Below, one piece after another: positions 6,339 through 11,730 of a stretch of 11,730 nucleotides of DNA (positions are counted from its first letter, which is position 1; each line of letters starts with the position of its first letter). The notes beneath the pieces are model-generated. The model worked only from the letters and a program-made list of their open reading frames with translations. It was not told where the DNA came from and did not search any database. Origin of the DNA: Bacteroidota bacterium (GTDB lineage Bacteria; Bacteroidota; Bacteroidia; Flavobacteriales_D; Crocinitomicaceae); NCBI GenBank assembly GCA_016866415.1, contig VGML01000053.1:1-11730 (forward strand), given 5' to 3'. Position numbers and translations under genes: made by a program.

Positions 6339-8720
6339 GTGAGAAAACATTTTTTAATATTAGTTTTGATCGTTCTAACGAGGCTTAATTTTGTGTTTTC
6401 ACAATTAGTAACGAATATAGGCACTTCTCCTTTAGGTTTGGTTCAAAATGTTCTACTAGGGCCAGGTGTTACGGTTTCAAATATTATGTATAATGGTAGC
6501 CCATCTTCCATCGGGTCATTTACTGCAACAGGAACAAATTTAGGAATTAATCAGGGCATCGTTATGACAACGGGAACTATCCTTGATAACGGGTCGGGTC
6601 CGCAAGGCCCAAATAATCAAGCTGGAGCGGGGATTGATAATGGAGCTGGTGGTTCTGGACTTTTAACCAACTTGATAAATGGTGTCCAAACATACAATGC
6701 CGCAATTTTGGAATTTGATTTTATTCCATATTCTGATACCGTGAAGTTTAAATATGTGTTTGGTTCTGACGAATATCCAGAATTTGCTCCACCAAATAAT
6801 TCAGGGTATAACGACGTTTTTGGATTTTTTATATCGGGTCCTGGAATTACGGGCATTCAGAACATTGCCAAATTACCGAACAATGGAAGTATAGTTTCTA
6901 TCAATAACGTAAATGCCATTACGAATTCCTCTTTTTACAATTTTAATGGGGATGGAAATACGGCTCCATATAATTCAAACCCGTACTATATACAATATGA
7001 CGGGTTTACCGACGTCTTGACTGCTGTTTCTAAAGTTCAATGCGGACAAACATATCATTTAATTCTTGCAGTTGCAGATGTGGGAGATGGGCAATGGGAT
7101 TCGGGAATATTTTTAGAAGCAAACAGTTTGTCTTCGCAGACGCCAATTTCTATTAATTACACCATTTCTGATACTCTTTTCAGTTCTCCTTCGATCATGG
7201 CAGAGGGTTGTGTTTCTGCAACAGTGACACTTTCTAGAGAAAACAATTTAAATACCACATTAACAATTCCAATTCAAGTTAATGGGACAGCCACCAATGT
7301 TGATGATTACACAGGAATTCCAGCAAGTGTTACTTTTCAGCCAGGCCAATCGCAGGCAACATTTAATATTACCACGAATACTGACCTACTCAATGAAAAT
7401 CAAGAGAGTATCATCCTCTCCTTTTTATTGACTGATCCTTGTGGAAATTTAACACCTCAAAATATTACCCTAACGATTCAAGATGTCCAACCATTGAGTG
7501 TAAATATTAATGATCCCGTTATCCCTTGTCCAGGTGACAACATCACATTATTAGCCGTGGTATCGGGTGGATTGGCGCCATATAATTACAGCTGGAGCAA
7601 TGGTCAAACCAGCAACTCGATAAGCTTGTCTCCAACAACTTCTGGTCTTTATTCCGTCACAGTTACTGCACAATGTTCAGCTTCAAGCGCAACGGATACA
7701 GTTTTTGTGGTGGTACCTGTATATCAACCATTGGAAATAACAACATCTGATGACTTATCTTCAATTTGTCCTTATGTGGATGAGGTTTTTAACGTAACGG
7801 CTAGCGGTGGTTTAGGTGTTTATGATTACGTTTGGACAAGTAATGGCTCGTTTATTTCCAGTTTAGATTCGATCACTGTTCAGCCTTCGGTAACTACAAA
7901 TTACATTATTACGGTTTCAGATGAGTGTGGTTCGGTAGTTTCTGATACAATAACGTATACCATTTTAAGTCCACCTCTTTTGACTTCAATTAATACAATT
8001 CCTGAAATATGTCCTGGCGATAGTGCCTTTATTTCGGTTAATGCCATTGGTGGGTACGGAAATTACCATTATTATTGGGAGGCAACGGGAGATACCGTGC
8101 CTGGAATTTGGGTTAAACCGTATTCAACATCATCTTATATCGTGCAGGTTTCTGATGATTGTCAAACATTTAGCGTCCCAACAATCGCTCAAGTAATTGT
8201 GGTAAAACCAGATGCCGATTTCGGAATCTTCAGTCAAAATTTGATGGAAGGCCTTCCAATTACTTTTCAGAATTTAACTTTAAACGGTTATATTTATGAT
8301 TGGTATTTTAGCGATGGTGGATACTCTACTTTAGTAAATCCTTCCCATGTATTTGATTCACCTGGAGAATATACTGTAACCCTTGTTGCAACAGATGCAA
8401 AAGGTTGTGTGGATAGCATTACAAAACCCATTACTATTTACGAGGAGTTTTACATTTATATCCCAAACTCATTTTTCCCTGATGGAGATCGATACAATGA
8501 ATATTTTTCAGGAAGCTTTATTGGTGTAAAGTGGATAAAAATGGAAATCTTTAACCGTTGGGGAGAGCAGTTGTATTATACGGAAGATCAAAACTTTAAA
8601 TGGGACGGAACATACAATAATAAACGCGTGCCTGACGGAACCTATACTTGGAAATTAACTTATCGACCAAATCGAGGAATTGATGAGATGATGACAGGTC
8701 ATGTTAACGTATTGCGTTAA
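6339..8720 (+). CDS. Secreted choice-of-anchor L / Calx-beta / PKD protein with type B T9SS sorting domain
   Basis: This protein has 793 residues and starts at a GTG giving MRKHFLILVLIVLTRLNFVFS, a normal signal peptide; no closer ATG fits. Residues about 22-270 are a choice-of-anchor L domain (GINQGIVMTTGTI..., LEFDFIP...VFGSDEYPEF...NDVFGFFISGPG...ADVGDGQWDSGIFLEA), a region common in secreted proteins of Bacteroidota whose function is unknown. Residues about 271-383 look like a Calx-beta sandwich (VDDYTGIPASVTFQPGQ, NENQESIILSF). Three Ig/SprB-like units follow (about 385-463, 464-544, 545-624), each with a conserved Cys and SGG-L/Y-Y-Y-W pattern. Then comes a PKD domain (about 625-704), and the CHU_C sorting domain is at about 705-793 (YIPNSFFPDGDRYNEYF...IFNRWGEQLYY...VPDGTYTWKL...GHVNVLR). 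It is probably surface-displayed and adhesin-like, by inference. Its stop codon overlaps that of the OmpA-family gene on the other strand. Confidence 0.88.
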   Translation: MRKHFLILVLIVLTRLNFVFSQLVTNIGTSPLGLVQNVLLGPGVTVSNIMYNGSPSSIGSFTATGTNLGINQGIVMTTGTILDNGSGPQGPNNQAGAGIDNGAGGSGLLTNLINGVQTYNAAILEFDFIPYSDTVKFKYVFGSDEYPEFAPPNNSGYNDVFGFFISGPGITGIQNIAKLPNNGSIVSINNVNAITNSSFYNFNGDGNTAPYNSNPYYIQYDGFTDVLTAVSKVQCGQTYHLILAVADVGDGQWDSGIFLEANSLSSQTPISINYTISDTLFSSPSIMAEGCVSATVTLSRENNLNTTLTIPIQVNGTATNVDDYTGIPASVTFQPGQSQATFNITTNTDLLNENQESIILSFLLTDPCGNLTPQNITLTIQDVQPLSVNINDPVIPCPGDNITLLAVVSGGLAPYNYSWSNGQTSNSISLSPTTSGLYSVTVTAQCSASSATDTVFVVVPVYQPLEITTSDDLSSICPYVDEVFNVTASGGLGVYDYVWTSNGSFISSLDSITVQPSVTTNYIITVSDECGSVVSDTITYTILSPPLLTSINTIPEICPGDSAFISVNAIGGYGNYHYYWEATGDTVPGIWVKPYSTSSYIVQVSDDCQTFSVPTIAQVIVVKPDADFGIFSQNLMEGLPITFQNLTLNGYIYDWYFSDGGYSTLVNPSHVFDSPGEYTVTLVATDAKGCVDSITKPITIYEEFYIYIPNSFFPDGDRYNEYFSGSFIGVKWIKMEIFNRWGEQLYYTEDQNFKWDGTYNNKRVPDGTYTWKLTYRPNRGIDEMMTGHVNVLR

Positions 8721-9679
8721 TCAGAGATGATTTCGAATAATTCGTTCAAATTAGGGGAAATAATCACCTCAATTCTTCTGTTTTTAGCTTTATCAGTGGC
8801 GTCTACAGGTAGAAACTCACCTCTTCCAGCTGCCATTACTTGCGCCGGAGACATCTTTGAATTAGCTAGTAAAATATCAACAACCGATGTTGCTCTCAAA
8901 ACAGACAATTCCCAATTGTTTTTGGGTGAAACCGAACTAGTTAATTTGTCCGTGTCGGTATGTCCTTCAACTACAATTTCTAAGTCTTTTTCATTTTCGA
9001 GTACTTTTCCGAGTTCAATCAACGCCTTTTTCCCTTCAGGTTCAACGAAAGTACTTCCTGATTTAAAAAGTAGCTTTGCCTCTAAGCTTACATAAATTTT
9101 TCCATTTTTTTGAACGACGGTCAAACCTTGATTTTCGAAACCCCTTAAAGCATTTGCCACTTTGGCTTTCAATAACTGAACAACAGCGTCTTTTTTACGA
9201 ATTGCCTCCTCAAGTTCATTAACCCTTTTTTCACGTTCAACCAAAAGTTTTTGTTTCTCTTTTAATTCTTGATCTAATTTTAACAATGCATCTTCTTTTT
9301 TCTGAAGTTCTCGATTTTTACTTTCCAAATCAGCTTGTAGGGCAGCTGTTTCTTTTGCACTTAAATTTTTCAACTTTTCAAATGAAGTTTCCAAACTTTT
9401 GTGTTGTGTTTTTAACACATCGTAATCCCGTTTTAAAAGTCGATATGTGCTTCCTATCTTCGAAGTGTCTTGCTTCAGCTGACTAACATCTTTTGATGAA
9501 ATATCATATTTGGTCTCCAAATCTTTTGCTTTCGCTTCGAAATCATTGCTACTTTGCTTGTATTTAGCTAATTCATCCGCGCAAATTCGCTCTCTTTCCT
9601 CCATTTCCTTAAAGCGTTTAGCTGAAACACATGCACTAAGTGTTATTGTAATCAACGCAAAAAATAAAACATTTTTCAT
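8717..9679 (-). CDS. OmpA-family lipoprotein with long coiled coil
   Basis: This protein has 320 residues. ATG at 9679 is the right start because it gives MKNVLFFALITITLSAC, a lipoprotein signal with lipobox LSAC and lipidated Cys17; an in-frame ATG at 9763 would bury it behind 28 extra residues. Residues about 24-178 are Lys/Glu-rich heptads predicted to form a coiled coil. Residues about 186-307 are an OmpA_C-like peptidoglycan-binding domain: LLFKSGSTFVEPEGKKAL, EGHTDTDKL, NWELSVLRATSV, AAGRGEFLPV, KNRRIEV. These include the conserved Asp of GHTD and the Arg of LSxxRA. It is expected to be anchored in the outer membrane, with the coiled coil spanning the periplasm to reach the cell wall. 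Many Bacteroidota proteins share this layout, so a gene name is not justified. It converges on the T9SS type B gene, the stops sharing TTAA at 8717-8720. Confidence 0.9.
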   Translation of the reverse strand: MKNVLFFALITITLSACVSAKRFKEMEERERICADELAKYKQSSNDFEAKAKDLETKYDISSKDVSQLKQDTSKIGSTYRLLKRDYDVLKTQHKSLETSFEKLKNLSAKETAALQADLESKNRELQKKEDALLKLDQELKEKQKLLVEREKRVNELEEAIRKKDAVVQLLKAKVANALRGFENQGLTVVQKNGKIYVSLEAKLLFKSGSTFVEPEGKKALIELGKVLENEKDLEIVVEGHTDTDKLTSSVSPKNNWELSVLRATSVVDILLANSKMSPAQVMAAGRGEFLPVDATDKAKNRRIEVIISPNLNELFEIISD

Positions 9680-9695
9680 AGTTCTTGATTTTAAG

Positions 9696-9703
9696 CAAAG
9701 TTG
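9696..9703 (-). promoter_or_regulatory. Possible -7 box for the OmpA-family gene
   Basis: On the minus strand this reads CAACTTTG, one base from TAnnTTTG. It lies 16 bases before the ATG at 9679, the same distance as the matching box ahead of the divergent gene. No clear TTG lies at the expected upstream distance. Confidence 0.35.
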
Positions 9704-9797
9704 CCCACTTAATTGATTTCTTATTTTTACGATTTTAATTTTTTTAAACAATGAAAATTTCATAAAAGAAATAAATCGACGTTTCGAACTATTGTTC

Positions 9798-9805
9798 TAA
9801 CTTTG
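9798..9805 (+). promoter_or_regulatory. Bacteroidota -7 box (TAACTTTG) for the HEAT-like gene
   Basis: This is an exact TAnnTTTG match, 16 bases before the GTG at 9822, which implies a very short leader. The upstream element is poor: TCG lies at 9776-9778, 19 bases away. The 142-base stretch 9680-9821 is thus a divergent promoter region for both neighbours. Confidence 0.5.
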
Positions 9806-9821
9806 AAATTAATACCAACCC

Positions 9822-10388
9822 GTGTCAAATAAAGAAAAAACAAAGCAAAAATTGAGTCAACTTTTACTTGATTTAAAGTCCGAATCAGAGTCTAAAAGTT
9901 CTACAGCGATTCTTGAACTAGCATCTATTGGAGATTTATCCGTAATTCAACCGTTATTTGATATTCTCAAATTAAAGGCAGGGACTAGTTTACAAAAACA
10001 AATAGCAAAATTACTTTCGGATATTCAAATTTCCGGTTCCGCTGAAGTATTTATTCAAGTTATTAAAAACGAAGAGGATAATGAAGTCTTAAAATTGTTT
10101 TTACCTATTTTGTGGGAGTCTAAGTTGGATTTTTCTGAATACCTGGCTGACTTCGTTGAAATAAGTGTTTCAGGAGACTACCTAGTAGCTTTGGATTGTT
10201 TAACCATAATGGAAAACATGCCAGGTCCATTTTCGGAAAGTCAACTATTAGAGGCTCAATTGCATTTGAAAGAGTTTGTGGAAAATAAAAGTCAAAACGA
10301 CGAACGAAAAATGCAAATTTTAAGTGAATTAACCATTTTCATTAAAGATCAAAACGAAGGCATCGATGCCGATTTGCTTTTTGATTGA
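9822..10388 (+). CDS. HEAT-like repeat protein of unknown role
   Basis: This 188-residue, probably cytosolic protein starts at GTG 9822 (MSNKEKTKQKLSQLLLDLKS). There is no signal peptide or membrane segment. It is almost wholly helical: a charged N-terminal helix, then paired helices that look like HEAT/armadillo units. These are at residues about 27-50 (TAILELASIGDLSVIQPLFD), 54-83, 87-117 and 119-153, followed by a final helix pair and an acidic end (IDADLLFD). The first unit has the usual A-x-x-x-L-G-x-x-x-x-x-x-P-L pattern. Such repeats usually bind proteins; no catalytic residues are evident. It diverges from the OmpA-family gene and converges on rpsU, but this says little about its function. 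I recognise the fold class, not the gene. Confidence 0.78.
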   Translation: MSNKEKTKQKLSQLLLDLKSESESKSSTAILELASIGDLSVIQPLFDILKLKAGTSLQKQIAKLLSDIQISGSAEVFIQVIKNEEDNEVLKLFLPILWESKLDFSEYLADFVEISVSGDYLVALDCLTIMENMPGPFSESQLLEAQLHLKEFVENKSQNDERKMQILSELTIFIKDQNEGIDADLLFD

Positions 10389-10392
10389 TGCT

Positions 10393-10426
10393 AAAAACCA
10401 AAAAAGCCACACTAAAAAGTGTGGCT
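10393..10426 (-). terminator. Intrinsic terminator of rpsU
   Basis: A perfect 9-bp stem, AGCCACACT (10405-10413) with AGTGTGGCT (10418-10426), has an AAAA loop. On the minus strand it is followed by a run of Ts (complement of 10400-10405) and a second T-run (10393-10397), so it terminates rpsU transcription. On the plus strand no T-tract follows, so any effect on the convergent HEAT-like gene would be weaker. Confidence 0.85.
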
Positions 10427-10448
10427 CGAGAAAATAAATATATTGTAA

Positions 10449-10640
10449 TTAGATTTGTTGAGATTGCATGCGCTGTTTGTAAGCTGCACGAATTACTTCC
10501 TGACGGCGAACAACAGATGGTTTTTCGAATTCTTTACGATTTCTCAATTCCTTCATAACGTTAGTCTTTTCGTACTTTTTCTTGTACTTTTTTAACGCTC
10601 TTTCGATGTTTTCACCTTCTTTTATCGGAATAATTAACAT
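10449..10640 (-). CDS. rpsU: Small-subunit ribosomal protein bS21
   Basis: This 63-residue basic protein reads MLIIPIKEGENIERALKKYKKKYEK..., with ELRNRKEFEKPSVVRRQEVIRAAYK in the second half. It has the length and pattern of Bacteroidota bS21, which binds 16S rRNA near the anti-Shine-Dalgarno region of the 30S subunit. In Flavobacterium, bS21 is known to take part in hiding the anti-Shine-Dalgarno sequence. The 20 bases before its ATG are AT-only apart from one C and show no AGGAGG-like element. It has its own promoter (10674-10702), lies downstream of and parallel to the acyl-CoA dehydrogenase gene, and ends in a terminator at 10393-10426. Confidence 0.95.
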   Translation of the reverse strand: MLIIPIKEGENIERALKKYKKKYEKTNVMKELRNRKEFEKPSVVRRQEVIRAAYKQRMQSQQI

Positions 10641-10673
10641 ATATAATTAAGTTTTAATTTCTGAATAGGGACG

Positions 10674-10702
10674 CAAAGATATGACAAAATCAATAATATC
10701 AA
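10674..10702 (-). promoter_or_regulatory. Bacteroidota promoter of rpsU
   Basis: Read on the minus strand, TTG (10700-10702) is followed after 18 bases by TATCTTTG (10674-10681). This is an exact match to TTG-N17-23-TAnnTTTG. It lies 33 bases before the ATG at 10640. The upstream box begins 4 bases after the acyl-CoA dehydrogenase stop, so rpsU can be transcribed independently. Confidence 0.8.
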
Positions 10703-10706
10703 AGAA

Positions 10707-11730
10707 TTATTTCAAAATTTCTCGTGAAATAACCAATTTTTGAATTTCAGATGTTCCTTCGCCTATGGTCATCAACTTGGCATCACGTAAAAATTTCTCT
10801 GCCGGATACTCTTTCGTGTAACCATATCCACCCATTATTTGAACAGCTTCATTGCCACATTTTACCGCAACCTCTGAAGCATAATACTTCGCAAATGCTC
10901 CTGCTTTTGTCACGGGTAATTTATTGTTCTTTAGATAAGCGGCTTGAAAAGTTAAAAGCTCCGCTGCTTCAACTTCTGTTGCCATATCTGCCAGTTTAAA
11001 CCCAATAGCTTGGAAATGAGCGATCGGTTGACCAAATTGCTCTCTTTCTTTTGCATATTTAACAGAAGCTTCATAGGCACCACGGGCAACACCACAACTC
11101 AAAGAGGCTATAGAAATTCTTCCGCCATCCAATATTTGCATCGCCTGCTTGAAACCCATTCCAACTTGTCCTATAACGTTTTCCTCTGGAACACGCACGT
11201 TGTCAAATATTAATTCAGCTGTTTCGCTTGCTCGTACGCCTAATTTTTCTTTGATTTTTACCGCGGAGAATCCAGGGGTTCCTTTTTCAATAATAAACGC
11301 GGTAATCCCGTTGCTATCAAGAAGCTCTCCTGTTCGAATTAGAACTACAGCTACGTCTCCGGATAAACCATGGGTAATCCAGTTTTTAGCACCGTTTATA
11401 ACCCATTCGTTTCCTTCTTTAACGGCCGTGGTTTTCATGCGCATTGCATCTGAACCAGTATTTGGTTCAGTTAATCCCCACGCTCCAATCCACTCACCGG
11501 AGGTAAGCTTTGGTAAATATTTTCGTTTTTGTTCTTCTGAACCATGGTAATAGATGTGTCCAGTGCAAAGTGAGTTGTGCGCAGCAACACTCAATCCGAC
11601 ACCTCCACAAACACGACCAAGCTCCATCAATGCTGTAGCATATTCGAAATAGGAAAACCCTGAGCCGCCATATTCTTCAGGAATAAATATTCCTAATAGG
11701 CCTAATTCACCCATTTTTTTCATCGTTTCA
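10707..11730 (-). CDS. Acyl-CoA dehydrogenase, N-terminus outside window
   Basis: This FAD-dependent enzyme catalyses alpha,beta-dehydrogenation of acyl-CoA thioesters in beta-oxidation or branched amino-acid breakdown, passing electrons to ETF. The ATG at 11723 is internal: the frame is open to the edge, and family members of about 380 residues need roughly 40 more at the N-terminus. Counting from the Met at 11723, GLLGIFIPEEYGGSGFSY is in the N-terminal helical domain. WGLTEPNTGSDA (about 93) is the first family signature and FAD-binding strand. INGAKNWITHG follows. The second signature is MGGYGYTKEYPAEKFLRD. The catalytic base position of short/medium-chain enzymes is kept as the Glu in GEGTSEIQ (about residue 322), arguing for a butyryl/medium-chain type rather than isovaleryl type; the substrate cannot be fixed. 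It is upstream of and parallel to rpsU. Confidence 0.93.
   Translation of the reverse strand, partial: ETMKKMGELGLLGIFIPEEYGGSGFSYFEYATALMELGRVCGGVGLSVAAHNSLCTGHIYYHGSEEQKRKYLPKLTSGEWIGAWGLTEPNTGSDAMRMKTTAVKEGNEWVINGAKNWITHGLSGDVAVVLIRTGELLDSNGITAFIIEKGTPGFSAVKIKEKLGVRASETAELIFDNVRVPEENVIGQVGMGFKQAMQILDGGRISIASLSCGVARGAYEASVKYAKEREQFGQPIAHFQAIGFKLADMATEVEAAELLTFQAAYLKNNKLPVTKAGAFAKYYASEVAVKCGNEAVQIMGGYGYTKEYPAEKFLRDAKLMTIGEGTSEIQKLVISREILK

Noticed and set aside
6617..6856. Minus-strand 79-codon frame inside the choice-of-anchor L gene.
   Set aside because: It is a Pro/Ser-rich antisense shadow of a well-supported domain, with no start signal.
10645..10659. AATTAA-GTT-TTAATT inverted repeat just upstream of rpsU.
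   Set aside because: It is an all-AT 6-bp stem in AT-rich DNA, too weak to call an operator or riboregulator and expected by chance.
11149..11550. A plus-strand 133-codon frame opposite the acyl-CoA dehydrogenase.
   Set aside because: The minus-strand protein matches the family along its full length; the antisense frame has no recognisable domain or promoter.
1..11730. Search for CRISPR arrays, tRNA or rRNA genes, transposases, integrases and toxin-antitoxin pairs.
   Set aside because: No regular spaced repeats, cloverleaf signatures or catalytic motifs of these classes were seen. The only direct repeat is the tcdA tail.

Overview
The window looks like chromosomal DNA of a member of the Bacteroidota, probably Flavobacteriales; a Crocinitomicaceae/Fluviicola-like organism is a guess from overall feel only. 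The grounds are: three secreted proteins with C-terminal type IX secretion (T9SS) sorting domains (two type B / CHU_C, one type A), Bacteroidota-style promoters (TTG, about 18 bases, TAnnTTTG), AT-rich DNA, no Shine-Dalgarno sequences ahead of starts, and a 63-residue bS21.

Layout, left to right. (1) The 3' part of tcdA, which modifies t6A37 in tRNA, enters from the left edge. (2) A small lipoprotein follows; its signal peptide is complete but has no ATG (best start is ATT at 702). (3) A 908-residue secreted protein has a Gly-rich domain, PKD/Ig-like repeats and a CHU_C sorting domain. (4) A 339-base gap (3870-4208) is not empty. It holds a strong palindrome (3954-3991) and a broken chimeric ORF (4037-4168) whose second half is a second, diverged copy of the tcdA 3' end. 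(5) A secreted Omp28/thioredoxin-like protein carries a CxxC motif and a type A sorting domain, and ends in a clear terminator. (6) A choice-of-anchor-L/Calx-beta/PKD protein carries a CHU_C sorting domain. It converges on (7), a coiled-coil OmpA-family lipoprotein on the minus strand; the two stop codons share one TTAA. (8) A divergent promoter region leads to a HEAT-like repeat protein on the plus strand. (9) A terminator, rpsU (bS21) with its own promoter, and an acyl-CoA dehydrogenase running off the right edge are all on the minus strand.

How the parts relate. Housekeeping genes (tcdA, rpsU, acyl-CoA dehydrogenase) flank a block of cell-surface genes. The secreted proteins would be exported through the Sec system, cross the outer membrane by T9SS and be surface-attached or released. 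The OmpA-like lipoprotein would link the outer membrane to peptidoglycan. No T9SS machinery gene and no PorP/SprF partner is in the window.

The most interesting point is the tcdA 3'-end duplication (584-655 against 4075-4146, 65/72 identical, all seven differences at third codon positions). It brackets the lipoprotein and the Gly-rich protein. This is the footprint expected if about 3.5 kb was inserted at the 3' end of tcdA, restoring the gene with a foreign tail and displacing the native tail downstream. No integrase is visible, so the mechanism is open. I found no rRNA, tRNA, CRISPR array or recognisable transposase.
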